Source: Branchiostoma floridae (taxonomy: Eukaryota; Chordata; Leptocardii; Amphioxiformes; Branchiostomatidae). Taken from it: DNA of 64,000 nt. Below are positions 44,306-57,289 of the stretch, piece after piece. The stretch lies in NCBI RefSeq assembly GCF_000003815.2, contig NC_049996.1:5970012-6034011 (forward strand). Direction: 5' to 3'. Both the position numbers and the translations under genes were made by a program. The notes beneath the pieces are model-generated. The model made no database searches and was not told the DNA's origin. It saw nothing but the letters and a program-made list of their open reading frames with translations. The number at the start of each line of letters is the position of its first letter. Positions within the stretch are counted from its first letter, which is position 1.

Positions 44306-45116
44306 GTTGAATTAATTTTTAACATTGTGAAAAAGGAGTTTAGTCTAAGACACAGATTTGGCATGTAACCAATTAAAACAAATGTCAGTTCAAAAATGAG
44401 TTGTGATATCATGAGAAAGGTTGAATGTTAATGTTATTGTCTGATGTACTGTATGTGAAACCACTGTGATTGTGATGTTTGCTAGGTTTGGAGTCAGCTA
44501 CCAAATTTTGAGGTACGCTGTACAGGGCTCGAAATAATACCACCTGCACATGTAATGTTAGTACAGGAAGGTTGGATGTCTCATAACTTGCACCTAACAT
44601 GCACTACTACATGATCAAACCAGCTGTGACTGTGGAATCATGTGTCGGTAGTAGCCACAAACTGCCTTGAATTCTTAACAGAAGTGTTCTGTTATACAGC
44701 ACTTCTACAAGAGTGAAAATGGTGGTACAAAAAAACAGCTTCAAAACGTTTGGGGACTCAATCAGAAAATAATGAGTGGTACAGGTAAAACTTGTCTGGT
44801 GCAGGTTACTTGAAATATTCTGTGCCCTAGTGCAGGTAGACAGTAAAAGGATTTGGAGCCTTTATTTAGGATTAGGTACTTGTACTTGTTCTATAAAACT
44901 TGGAGCATTTTCTTGTGGGATGCAAGAAAAACTACCACGATTGTAAGACATGAAGAGCAGAAGGAACTACATTGGGTACTTTCACTTCTACCAGGTGGGC
45001 TAGAAAAATGCATTTCTTCAATGAGGACGTCAATGTGCAATAAAGTCTGCTGATGCTACTTTCTGTTATTGTGTGCTGAAGTTTCGTCTTGCATAAGAGC
45101 CACACTCAGTAAGATC

Positions 45117-45383
45117 CCCTTTTCCACTAGACCGCGATCACGCTGCGCTCTCACTGGGACCTAAAACGGATTTGTGTAATCTTCGCTGGGTACATTATAC
45201 AAAATCAAAAAGGGCGACCAGAAAGACAACAAAACACACAAAGCGGTAGAATAGTCGTTTTTTCTACAATTTGTTAAGCCAAGGAGCTTTTATTAAGTTG
45301 ATAAAAGCTCCTTGGTTAAGCGCTCTGTCAAATTTTAGGTCGCAGAGAGAGCGCGGCGAGAGCGCCGTCCTAGTGGAAAGGTG
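45117..45383. mobile_element. CCTTTTCCACTAG element carrying a nested micro-hairpin
   Basis: ccttttccactagaccgcg and gccgtcctagtggaaagg are inverted ends, followed inward by gcgctctc / gagagcgc. The 37-bp hairpin 45279-45315 interrupts it. Confidence 0.65.
45279..45315. mobile_element. Ultra-short hairpin insertion (CCAAGGAGCTTTTAT type)
   Basis: CCAAGGAGCTTTTAT / ATAAAAGCTCCTTGG with a 7-nt loop, flanked by an exact 5-bp duplication TTAAG (45274-45278, 45316-45320). The arms are identical to those at 4258-4290. Confidence 0.7.
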
Positions 45384-46739
45384 GTATAAAGCAGCTAGCA
45401 ATTTGCACCATAGCTAGAACAATTGGCGAAAAAAAAACCTTACCATAGCCCCGCCCACCTCCGTAAAACGTAGGATTGCAAAGTAACGACACGTGCACAC
45501 GAGGCCAATTTCTCAATGGTAAACCCGTTATTCCCTGTTTTTTATTAGTAGAACTGACGGGCATGAAGGACAAACTGATTGGGTAAGACAATATACAACA
45601 GCTATACTAGGATTGTAAGACGTTTGATAGCTTGACCTTCATCTCGATGGTGTCCCTTTACGATGAGCTCGTTACAGATGTACAGTCCAACCGGCCCAAG
45701 ACGGCCACATGGAGGACAGGGCAAAAGTGGTCGATTTGGTCAGGTGGCCGGTTAGAAGAGCACAACGCACAACATTCGCGATGCATAGTTAAAATGGTTG
45801 TGTTTTTTAGGGTGTAAAATCCCACCCGTGGCTATGATAATCTTACAAGCCATCAACCAATACGAATGTTGTGGTGCATCTTTTGTAAACCATTTCATGG
45901 ATTGAGGAAAACAAAGGAACCAGTGATTTTGTCTTAAATTTGCTGCATATCAAGTCGCAAAGGCAGGCGACAGCATTTTTGACATTCAAATGAGAATGGA
46001 CATTAATGCAACGTACTTTACATAACCTACATAATAATGAAACATAATATACATAATCAAAACTAAATAATAACAACAACTGGAATTAATAGAAACTACA
46101 CAAAGAAAATCATAACGCTGCAAATAATATAAACTAAAGATGATCTAAGGTTTATAAAGAAATAAGTCGAGATCATAGAATTATCTGTTAGCAAATATCA
46201 AAGGAAATACAAGTCAAAGCAAGGGATCAAACAAATCAGGTGAAAGTAGCACTTAAGAACAAGGTACAATACTTAAAATGATTATTCAAGTAATGACGAA
46301 ACATAACATTATTAAGAAACAAGGATAAAGCAAATCAAGAATAAATAGTTGGCTTCTCTATGAGATTGTTTTTCATGAGTTTTTGATAAACGAAAATGGA
46401 CGAATGGACGAAAATGGCTGACTAATTTGTTTATGTCATATACTGTCAAAACTTTTAACCTGTGAAAAAAGCTGCTGAGTTTGCTATGAATGAGCGTAAC
46501 TGCATACTTGATTTAAGGATTGTGAAGGCCCCCGTTGGACGAGGGTACACAGTGGCAGCACAGACTGACAAATACTACGACAAATTTACGGCATAGGGAA
46601 CTTGACCCACACGTCTGATCACAATTCGCCCTTGTTTCCCGCCATTTACCTACTGATTTTCAAAAAGACGTTGCCTGAAAAGTAATGACTGCAATGACTT
46701 GAAATTGTTTTGTTTTGACGTGGTTCCGTATCCACATTG

Positions 46740-46860
46740 TTTAGTTTCACATGATTTCTCACATAGCTGTCGGAGGGTGAATATGGCGTCTATGCATCCC
46801 TTTCTAAATCCAAACTGGGCCTCACTTACCAAACAGGAACTTACAACCACTCGTACAATA
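46740..46860 (-). pseudogene. Fragment of a non-LTR reverse transcriptase
   Basis: Minus-strand translation includes VSEAQFGFRKGCIDAIFTLR, the motif region around the RT GFRKG signature (usually QFGFRKGRGTTDAI, so a few residues are missing). No catalytic YADD is present nearby. Confidence 0.6.
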
Positions 46861-47216
46861 TAAGTAGATGTTAAGCACCAAAGAACGATGAGTTTGATCA
46901 AGAAAAACTGTCAAAGACTTTGATATATATAAAACTTGTAGCTTTCGCAAGGTTGGCTTAGGTTAGGCCTTTTGAAAATGAATGTTTTGTATCGGATCGC
47001 TTCTGGTTGGAATTTATTTCTGATAGTGCCCTTTGTTACATGCACACAAGAAGGCATTCTATGTCTTCAGGATGAAGGTGAATATTTGCGCTACAGAAAT
47101 AGTCCAACAGCAGAACTGAGAAAAAATTAGACGAATTGTGCAGATTTCTTGAACACAAAATCGACGATATTTTGTATGAAAATGGTATTGGACGTCACAC
47201 CTGTCCTTGATACTGA

Positions 47217-48476
47217 ATGTTGTACACGGACACACTTGTTCATGGTACTGAATATCACACACAAGCCCACCTTTTTGTTATACTGAACATCACACACACA
47301 CTCACACACACACACATACACACACACACAGGGCCACAGGCACACCTGTCCATGGTAATGAATTCACACACTGCCACACCTGTCCTTGGTACTGAACATC
47401 ACACACACGAACACACTGTCCATTGTACTTAACATCAGAAACAGATGCACCTGTCCTTGGTACTGAACATCACACACACAGACACACCTGTCCTTGGTAT
47501 GAACGTCACACACAGACGCACCTGTCCATGGTACTGAACATCACACACACAGACGCACCTGTCCTTGGTACTGAACATCACACACACAGACGCACCTGTC
47601 CTTGGTACTGAACATCACACACAGACGCACCTGTCCTTGGTACTGAACATCACACACAGGCGCACCTGTCCTTGGTACTGAACATCACACACACAGACGC
47701 ACCTGTCCTTGGTACTGAACATCACACACACAGACCCACCTGTCCTTGGTACTGAACATCACACACACAGACGCACCTGTCCTTGGTACTGAACATCACA
47801 CACACAGACGCACCTGTCCTTGGTACTGAACACCACACACAGGCGCACCTGTACTTGGTACTGAACATCACACACACAGGCGCACCTGTCCTTGGTACTG
47901 AACATCACACACACAGACGCACCTGTCTTTGGTACTGAACATCACACACACAGACGCACCTGTCCTTGGTACTGAACATCACACACACAGGCGCACCTGT
48001 CCTTGGTACTGAGCATCACACACACAGACGTACCTGTCCTTGGTACTGAACATCACACACAGGCGCACCTGTCCTTGGTACTGAACATCACACACACAGA
48101 CCCACCTGTCTTTGGTACTGAACACCACACACAGACGCACCTGTCCTTGGTACTGAACATCACACACACACAGGCGCACCTGCCCTTGGCACTGAACATC
48201 ACACACAGACACACCTGTCCTTGGTGCTGAACATCACACACAGACGCACCTGTCCTTGGTACTGAACATCACACACAGACACACCTGTCCTTGGTACTGA
48301 ACATCACACACAGACGCACCTGTCCTTGGTACTGAACATCACACACACAGACGCACCTGTCCTTGGTGCTGAACATCACACACAGACGCACCTGTCCTTG
48401 GTACTGAACATCACACACAGACGCACCTGTCCTTCGTACTGAAATCACCCATAGACCCGCCTGTCCTTGGTACTGA
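47217..48476. repeat. 37-bp minisatellite with (CA)n core
   Basis: More than 25 units of about 33-41 bp, consensus gcacctgtccttggtactga followed by acatcacacacacaga. Length varies by CA dinucleotides. Units are more regular from 47430 on. The open frames across it only restate the repeat. Confidence 0.95.
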
Positions 48477-48488
48477 ACAGGAGGATGA

Positions 48489-48734
48489 GTAAAGATAGAA
48501 ACATATACCCTTTGGGGAGCTGGAAATCTTTCCCTGTCGTGGGGCCTATACTCAGTGAAATACGGCCAAGGGAAACATCTGTACGACTACGACATTAAAG
48601 ACGGAGTCGACATTTACCTCTTCCGGCACAGGTCAGAAGACAATCTCTTTAAGGAGATCTTTCATACCCTCAGCTTGTTCAAATCTTATGATGAAGCTGA
48701 GATCTCTGAATGCAGGAAGTATGGATCATACTAA
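48489..48734 (+). other. Unrecognised coding-like island
   Basis: Between the minisatellite and a truncated MITE, one plus frame stays open for 81 codons with a protein-like composition (ETYTLWGAGNLSLSWGLYSV, KYGQGKHLYDYDIKDGVDIY, LFRHRSEDNLFKEIFHTLSL). There is no ATG and no clear splice pair. It may be an exon remnant whose gene was overrun by repeats. Confidence 0.3.
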
Positions 48735-48914
48735 AATTGTTCAGGAACCATTACTATTTTTCTTTTATACTTAATAGGTGGTAACTGTCAATGCAGCTAA
48801 TAACAATCTACATACACCTATATCATATGACATTTATGTATAAAAAAAGTACATGGACCAGTGCAGGTAGACACCAGAAATACCTACATGTGCAGGTGGT
48901 ATTTCGAGCCCTGA
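48714..48914. mobile_element. CAGGGCTCGAAAT MITE, 5'-truncated
   Basis: It begins inside the element (caggaagtatggatcatact) and ends GGTATTTCGAGCCCTG. It matches the right two-thirds of 17655-17984. Confidence 0.75.
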
Positions 48915-49019
48915 CTGCTGATCCCTCTGATGATGACTAGTAGTATTCTGATTTTCCCATATGCCTGATAAAACAGACAGTCAGTCAGTCACTCACTCTC
49001 ACAGTGTGTATCAAAATAC

Positions 49020-50010
49020 GCATAAAGTTACAGACCAGACAGATCACACTTCACAACGTTTTAATCACAAGTAGAGAAATCAAAATTCCAAAGTGTAGAT
49101 CTCTACCGTAACAGCAAGTCACTGTTATATCTAAATGGTACATGATAACAGAATGGTGTAATCTGCTACAATTGGTTTTACAGTTCTTTAGCAAATGAAA
49201 TTAACTGATATATGTATATATAACTTCTGATTCACAATGATATATTTACACATGAGTACAGGTGTGTTGAAACAAAAGCTAACCCTGTGTCATACTGAAT
49301 ATGTGGTCCTGTAAGTTTCTTACTAATAGCTTGATGTACCATGGCGCAGCCAATTGGTCTTTTCTTTTGCAACAAACATGAAACGTTCTTAAAACTATCA
49401 TGGCTTATGCATATACAATGTGTTAGACTCCACTACAATTGGTTTTATAGTTCTTTAGCAAATGAAATAAACTGATATATGTATGTTTAACTTCTGATTC
49501 ACAATGATATATTTACACTTTAGTTCAGGTGTGTTGAAACATAAGCTAACCCTGTATCATACTGAATATGTTTAACTTCTGATTCACAATGATATATTTA
49601 CACATGAGTACAGGTGTGTTGAAACATAAGCTAACCCTGTATCATACTGAATATGTTTAACTTCTGATTCACAATGATATATTTACACATGAGTACAGGT
49701 GTGTTGAAACAAAAGCTAACCCTGTGTCATACTGAATATGTGGTCCTGTAAGTTTCTTACTAATAGCTTGATGTACCATGGCACAGCCAATTGGTCTTTT
49801 CTTTTGCAACAAACATGAAAAGTTCTTAATACTACCATAAACTTTAGGCTTATGCATATACAATGTGTTAGACTCCACTACTTTTGGTTTTATAGTTCTT
49901 TAACAAATGAAACAAACTGATATATGTATGTATAACTTCTGATTCACAATGATATATTTACACATGAGTACAGGTGTGTTGAAACATAACCCTGTATCAT
50001 ACATGGTTGG
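49020..50010. repeat. Nested tandem repeat (~270 bp and 83 bp)
   Basis: cttctgattcacaatgatat occurs at about 49225, 49492, 49575, 49658 and 49937. Spacings are 267, 83, 83 and 279 bp: a 270-bp unit containing a short tandem expansion. Confidence 0.85.
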
Positions 50011-50668
50011 GAAATTACAATCTAGCTCAATGTTGTATAGAAAGCTTAGGCATATAAAGGACTGGTAATGAAATAATTAAAATCATGATTATTTGCGAAA
50101 CAAATTGTTTATCATGCATCACCATATATCATGCATCATGATTTTAAATGGTTTTCTTACTCTTTTAAAAGTTTGTGAAAATAGCAAATTTGGATTCTTT
50201 TTAAACTGGAGTCAATGTAAGGTACAAAACAGAGTATGCCAAACTTCCAATCTGATCATACTAATTTGCAAGTTTTAGGAACTTGGCACGTATTTTAGTC
50301 ATTTATTATTTACTTTTGCAATAACTGTCAAAGATACCTAAAATGATATGGTATAATGTGAACTCTCATCAAATATTTACCAGAGTATGCAATGATAAAA
50401 CAAGTGCAAAAAAAGCATTTTTGGTATTCAACTTTTTGGTTCTTTTTTACTGTATTGCAGAGAAAATTTCTGCAATACTGAGTTTTGAAAAAGTGTGTAA
50501 TGTTAAAGTAAGCTAGTATGAAATGTTGTAAAAATAGTAATAACATTTAGAAGTATCTTAAATCATTCCTTTTAGGATGACAAATCCAGAAGACAATAGT
50601 GTGAACATGTGCCTTACCTGCATGTATACAAACACATGCAAGAAAAAAAGGGTCACAGATAAGTATAC

Positions 50669-50672
<4 letters not shown>

Positions 50673-50734
<62 letters not shown>
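50673..50734. repeat. (TA)n microsatellite
   Basis: About 31 uninterrupted TA units. Confidence 0.97.
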
Positions 50735-50736
<2 letters not shown>

Positions 50737-50874
50737 TACACCTGTCCCCCTACAAACACACTAGAAATGCAAGAAACGGCCTCATTAGCATAATATTAAT
50801 GGTGTACACAAAAATGATGTGCCAAACTCCTATTAAGGGTGGGTTTTTAAGACTTGGCGGAGGGATGGGGAAAG

Positions 50875-52745
50875 AGTGCACCGCTATGTAACCACACATT
50901 AAGGCATAAAAGAAAAAAAATTAAAAACTTCTACTAATGATTGAAGCCGTGGTGGTGGGAAGGAGTTATACCTGTAAATGATGCCAATGGGGGGGGGGGG
51001 GGGGGAAGACTGCACAGTAAATGTAACCATGCATTGAAGTAGCGGCTCAAAGAAAAAATTTCAAGTTATACCAGTAAATGATGCCGATGGGACGAAACTG
51101 CACAGTAAATGGAACCATGCATTGAAGTAGCGGCTCAAAGAAAAAATTTCCAGTTATACCAGTAAATGATGCCGATGGGACGAAACTGCAGAGTAAATGG
51201 AACCATGCATTGAAGTAGCGGCTCAAAGAAAAAATTTCCAGTTATACCAGTAAATGATGCCGATGGGACGAAACTGCAGAGTAAATGGAACCATGCATTG
51301 AAGTAGCGGCTCAAAGAAAAAATTTCAAGTTATACCAGTAAATGATGCCGATGGGACGAAACTGCAGAGTAAATGGAACCATGCATTGAAGTAGCGGCTC
51401 AAAGAAAAAATTTCCAGTATCCAGTAAATGATGCCGATGGGACGAAACTGCAGAGTAAATGGAACCATGCATTGAAGTAGCGGCTCAAAGAAAAAATTTC
51501 AAGTTATACCAGTAAATGATGCCGATGGGACGAAACTGCACAGTATATGGAACCATGCATTGAAGTAGCCTCAAAGAAAAAATTTCGAGTTATACCAGTA
51601 TATGATGCCGATGGGACGAAACTGCACAGTAAATGGACCCATGCATTGAAGTAGCCTCACAGAAAAAATTTCTAGTTATACCAGTAAATGATGCCGATGG
51701 GACGAAACTGCAGAGTAAATGGATCCATGCATTGAAGTAGCGGCTCAAAGAAAAAATTTCCAGTTATACCAGTAAATGATACTGATGGGACGAAAGACAG
51801 CACAGTAAATGGACCCATGCATTGAAGTAGCCTCAAAGAAAAAATTTCAAGTTATACCAGTAAATGATGCCGATGGGACGAAACTGCAGAGTAAATGGAA
51901 CCATGCATTGAAGTAGCGGCTCAAAGAAAAAATTTCCAGTTATACCAGTAAATGATACTGATGGGACGAAAGACAGCACAGTAAATGGAACCATGCATTG
52001 AAGTAGCGGCTCAAAGAAAAAATTTCAAGTTATACCAGTAAATGATGCCGATGGGACGAAACTGCACAGTAAATGGAACCATGCATTGAAGTAGCCTCAA
52101 AGACAAAATTTCCAGTTATACAAGTAAATGATACTGATGGGACGAAACTGCACAGTAAATGGAACCATGCATTGAAGTAGCCTCAAAGAAAAAATTTCAG
52201 TTTATACCAGTAAATGATGCCGATGGGACGAAACTGCAGAGTAAATGGAACCATGCATTGAAGTAGCGGCTCAAAGAAAAAATTTCCAGTTATACCAGTA
52301 AATGATACTGATGGGACGAAAGACAGCATAGTAAATGGAACCATGCATTGAAGTAGCCTCAAAGAAAAAAATTCAAGTTATACCAGTAAATGATACCGAT
52401 GGGACGAAACTGCACAGTAAATGGAACCATGCATTGAAGTAGCCTCAAAGAAAAAATTTCAAGTTATACAAGTAAATGATACTGATGGGACGAAACTGCA
52501 CAGTAAATGGAACCATGCATTGAAGTAGCCTCAAAGAAAAAATTTCAAGTTATACCAGTAAATGATGCCGATGGGACGAAACTGCAGAGTAAATGGAACC
52601 ATGCATTGAAGTAGCGGCTCAAAGAAAAGATTTCAAGTTATACCAGTAAATGATACTGATGGGACGAAAGACAGCACAGTAAATGAAACCATGCATTGAA
52701 GTAGCCTCAAAGAAAAAATTTCAAGTTATACCAGTAATTGATGCA
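50875..52745. repeat. 88-bp satellite, block 1
   Basis: About 20 units with consensus start aagttataccagtaaatgat followed by gccgatgggacgaaactgca. Variants include an 85-bp form lacking ggc and an actgatgggacgaaagacag form. The first unit has a poly(G) run (50991-51006). Confidence 0.95.
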
Positions 52746-53100
52746 GAGGGGGGGGGGTCATTGTATGGACAAAAGGTTGCATTCTAAATGTTACCTTGAG
52801 TCATTGTCACTTGTCACAGTCAAGTCATGTTGCAAGTAACTGTCATTTGTCACAGGACAAACTCTCATCATGGGAAGGGGAGGGATTATGATAATAATGT
52901 TGCAGATCCCAGTACAGTACAGTAACAGTTTGTTATACGTACAGATAGAGGTAAACTACAACTATCTACTATCTGTAGCTAAGGATGAAAAATGACATTT
53001 TTATCCTCTTGATCCTGCTCTCACCAGCTACTGGTTACTTCTTTATCTGTTCTTAAATCATGTGACTTCCTAATATGGTCCTGCTACAAAAATCTAGCAA
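52746..53100. other. Unique spacer
   Basis: Nothing recognised apart from short tgtcacttgtcac duplications. Confidence 0.4.
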
Positions 53101-56100
53101 AAACTTCAAAGACCTCAGTGCACCCAAGATGGTTCCGGCGCCAGAGTGGCTGCCATTTTTATTGTAAAAACCATCATAAGACTGTTTTATGACAAAGTGC
53201 CATCAATCAAATTGGTTCACAGCTCAGCAAGAAAAATCAATCAAAAACTGAGTGGCTGACTATTAAAAAGTCTTACTGCTTTGAAATGATGAAACATAAC
53301 CAGTGGGAGACGTTTTTATTCACAAGAACTTCCAATGTCTTAATATCACTTTTTCTGGTTTAAACTTAAAGTGGAAATTTAACCCAAATTGAAAACCAGT
53401 CAGACAGGTGCACTGAAGAAAATTCAAGCAAAAACTTTAAAGATCTGCACCCAAGATGGTCCAGCGCCAAAGTGGCTGCCATTTTTATTGTAAAAATGTA
53501 TTTTACCGCTCTGAAATGATGGACCATAACCAGTGGGAGACATATTTATTCACGAGATCTTTCAATGTCTTTATATCACTTTTCCTGGTTTAACCTTGAA
53601 AAAAACAGTCAGAAAGGTGCACCAAACAAAAATCAATCAAAAACTTTGAAGAACCTGCACCCAAGATGGTTCGGCGCCAAAGTGGCCGCCATTTTTACAG
53701 TAAAAAATGTATTTTTGATACCGCTCTGAAATTATGAAGTATTATAAACCAGTGGGAGACATTTTTATTCACAAGAACTTCCAATGTCTGCTCTGAGCTC
53801 TGTCTGGTTATATAGTCATAAACCTTGGGGCAGAAATTATGTCTGATTTGAAATACCCGTCAGACAAGTGCACCAACAAAAATCAAGCAAAAAATATGAC
53901 ATTGACCAGATATTCCGGCGCCAGAGTGGCTGCCATTTTTATCATAAAAAGGCTTGTAATGATGAAGCATATCCACTGGGAGACATTTTTATTCACAAGA
54001 ATTTGAAATGTCATATCACTTCTCCTGGTGTAACATTGAAGAAGAAATTCAACCCAAATTGAAAGTCAGACAGGTGCGCCAAAGAAAAATCAAGCAAAGC
54101 CTTGAAAGGTCTGCACCAGATGGTCCGACTCCGGCGCCTGAGTGGCTGCCATTTTACTATTAAGAAGTATTTCAACACTTTGTAATGATAAAACATAACC
54201 AGTGGGAGACATTCTTATTTACTTCTTAAGAACTTCCAATGTCTTCTCTCTTTGTCTACCTTAATGCAGAAATTTTGCTCGATTTGAAAGCAGATGAACA
54301 GTGAGGAAAGTGGGGCTAAGAAAAATTGAGCAAAAACTTAAAGGCCTGCACCAGATGGTTCGGCGCCATAGTGGCTGCAATTTTTACATTAAAAAAAGTA
54401 TTTTACCACTGCAAAGTGACTTTGCAACGATGAAGCATAACCACTGGGAGACATTCTTATTAACAAGAACTTCCGATGTCATCTCTGTCTGGATACCTTG
54501 AAGGAGAAATTATGTCCAATTTGAAATACCAGTCAGACACGCCTGAGAAAAATCAACCAAAAACTTAAGCAGCAGCACCAGATATTCTTATGTACAAGAA
54601 CATCTCCAGTATGACAAAATACCATCAATCAAATTGTTTCACAGCACAGCTGCCAGCTTACATCAAAGCAAGAACATCGGCGCCAAATTGGCCGCCAATT
54701 TACTAATTTTTTTTAAAAAGTCTTTGACTTTTTTGTAGAAATGTTGAAAAAACAGTGGGAGACATTTTTTTTTTATTTTCACAAAAACTCTCTCTCTTCC
54801 TGGTTCCAAAGAAAAATCATTTATCAACAAGTAAAAACTAAGGTCTGCACCAGATGTTACGGCGCCAGAGTGGCTGCCAGTTTATTATAAAAAAAGTCTC
54901 TTACCACTATGTAATGATGTAGCATTAACTAGTGGGAGACATTTTTATTTAATATAAAACAACTCCAGTCTGGTTTATGACAAAGCGCCATCAATCAAAT
55001 TGTTCCACAGCACAACTGCCAGCTTACATCAAAGCAAGAACATTGGCGCCAAATTGGCCGCCATTTTACTAATTTTTTAAAACTTTTTTGTAGAATTGTT
55101 GAAAAGACAGTGGGAGACATTTTTTTTTATTTTCACAAAAACTTCTTAACTTAAGATGATTGGCATCTCTCTCTCTCTTCCTGGTTCCAAAGAAAAATCA
55201 TTCATCGACAAGTAAAAACTAAGGCTTGCACCACATGTTATGGCGCCAGAGTGGCTGCCAATTTATTATAAAAAAAGTCTTTTACCACTTTGTAATGATG
55301 TAGCATTAACTAGTGGGAGACATTTTTTATTTAAAATAAAACAACTCCAGACTGTTTTATGACAAAGTGCCATCAATCAAATTGTTTCACAGCACGACTG
55401 CCAGCTTACATCAAAGCAAGAACATTGGCGCCAAACTTCTTTCTAGGAAATCAATGTTGACAAAAAAACAGTGGAAGACAGTTTTTTTATTTTCACAAAA
55501 ACTTATTAAGATGAATGGCATCTCTCTCTTCCTGGTTACAAAGAAAAATCAAGTAAAGATAAGGCCTGCACCAGATGTTACGGCGCCAGAGTGGCCGCCA
55601 TTTTTACTATTAAAAAGTCTTTTACCACTTTGTAATGATGAAACATAACCAGTGGGAGACATTTTTATTCACAAGAACTTCCAATGTCTTATCACTTTTC
55701 CTGGTGTAACCTTGAAGTAGGAATTTAACCCAAATTAAAATCCAATCAGACAGGTGCAATGAAGAAAAATCAAGCAAAAACTTTAAAGACCTGCACCCAA
55801 GATGGTCTAAGCGCCAGAGTGGCTGCCATTCTTACTATTAAAAAGTCTTTTACCACATTGTAATGATGAAGCATAACCAGAGAAAAACGTTTTTATTCAC
55901 CAAAACTTCCCATGTCTGAATCTCTCTATGTCTAGTTACCTTGATGCAGAAATTATCTTGCCTGACTTAAAACCAGTGAGAATGGTGGGCCTAAGAAAAA
56001 TCAAGTAAAAACTAAGGCCTGCACGAGATGTTCTGGCGCCAGAGTGGCTGCCATTTTTACTTTAAAAAAGTCTTTTACCACTTTGTAATGATGTAGCACA

Positions 56101-56240
56101 ACCTGAGTGGAAGACAGAATTCACAAGAACTTTGAATGCCTTATCCTGGTTACCTTGAAGCAGAAATTTTGTCCGATTTAAAATACCAGCCAGACAAGTG
56201 TGTCTGAGAAAAATCAAGCAAAAAGTATGGCCCGCACCAT
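53100..56240. repeat. Diverged tandem array, ~14 units of about 190-320 bp
   Basis: Each unit has a ggcgcca(g/a)agtggc(t/c)gcca core, then accactttgtaatgatgaa, then accagtgggagacattttta and aaaaatcaagcaaaaact. Cores recur at about 53140, 53463, 53672, 53911, 54131, 54363, 54680, 54860, 55047, 55242, 55430, 55582, 55810 and 56036. Confidence 0.9.
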
Positions 56241-56311
56241 TGTTTGGAAAATATGAAATTAACTTAGCTTGAAGATAACTAAGAAGATAAATGGATAAAG
56301 AGATAGATAGC

Positions 56312-56312
<1 letters not shown>

Positions 56313-56359
<47 letters not shown>

Positions 56360-56500
56360 CAGAGAGAGAGAAATACAGAGAGAGATAAAGAGAGAGACAG
56401 AGAGAGATACAGAGAGACAGAGAGATACAGAGATAGAGAAATACAGAGAGAGATAGAGATACAGAGAGAGACAGAGAAATACACAGAGAGAGAGAGAGAG

Positions 56501-56531
<31 letters not shown>

Positions 56532-56700
56532 TACAGAGAGAGAGAGATACAGAGAAAGAAATACAGAGAGAGAGAGAGATACAGAGAGACAAAGAGATAC
56601 AGAGATAGAGATACAGATAGAGAAATACAGAGAGAGATACAGAGAGAGATAGATATACAGAGAGAGACAGAGAAATATACAGAGAGAGAGAGAGAGAGAG

Positions 56701-56745
<45 letters not shown>

Positions 56746-56814
56746 CAGAGAGCGATACAGAGAGAGAGAAAAAGTGATACAGAGAGAGAGAAAGAGCGAT
56801 ACAGAGAGAGAGAG

Positions 56815-56849
<35 letters not shown>
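56313..56849. repeat. (GA)n tract with GATACAGA units
   Basis: 537 bp of purine-rich agagag mixed with atacagagag. The long minus-strand Ser/Leu open frame here is a translation of the repeat, not a gene. Confidence 0.97.
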
Positions 56850-56853
<4 letters not shown>

Positions 56854-57289
56854 GCAGTCATTGGCTTTTTGGGATCTGCAACGGCCATTCCCCTCCCCCT
56901 CCTTATGTATTCAAGGAGTATTAAACAAAAGATATAGAATATCTCCAACACCCCCTCCCCCATCATCGTCAAGATCCTAAGGACAAAATGATCTCTAACT
57001 TCTTGGGAGAGATAATGGCAATGAGAGATGAAGGATTTTGGAATGAGGAGCACGAGATCAAAAGATTCCATTTCCAAGCACTCCAATCATTATTGTCCAA
57101 TATTATATGGCAATAACTAATGTTAGGTTGGGAGTCCAAGGAGTATCAAAGCAAAAGATCTGCAACACCAAACATCTGCAACACCAACCTTTCCTTAGAC
57201 TTTGTATCCAAGGACTAAAACTTAAAGATGTCAAAGATGAAGACTTTGGAATAAGGACCAAGAAACATCAATATCCCCTGACCAAATAA

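Larger units (their letters stand above)
39836..47216. other. CSRNP 3' region and intergenic DNA
   Basis: It contains the CSRNP 3'UTR (end unknown: AATAAA at 43101 and 45038 are distant) and several MITEs listed separately. It also has the degenerate CAGGGCTCGAAAT copy starting at 44523 and a LINE RT fragment. I see no further gene. Confidence 0.5.

Noticed and set aside
47979-48241. Repetitive open frames reading FSTKDR or VLGTEHHT units on both strands
   Set aside because: They follow the 37-bp minisatellite unit, which happens to be free of stops; no gene signals.
47400-48480. CRISPR-like regular repeats
   Set aside because: The units are contiguous with no unique spacers and the DNA is clearly eukaryotic; it is a minisatellite.
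56259-57086. 275-codon minus-strand Leu/Ser-rich open frame
   Set aside because: It is a translation of the GA/GATACAGA repeat; composition and periodicity are those of the microsatellite.
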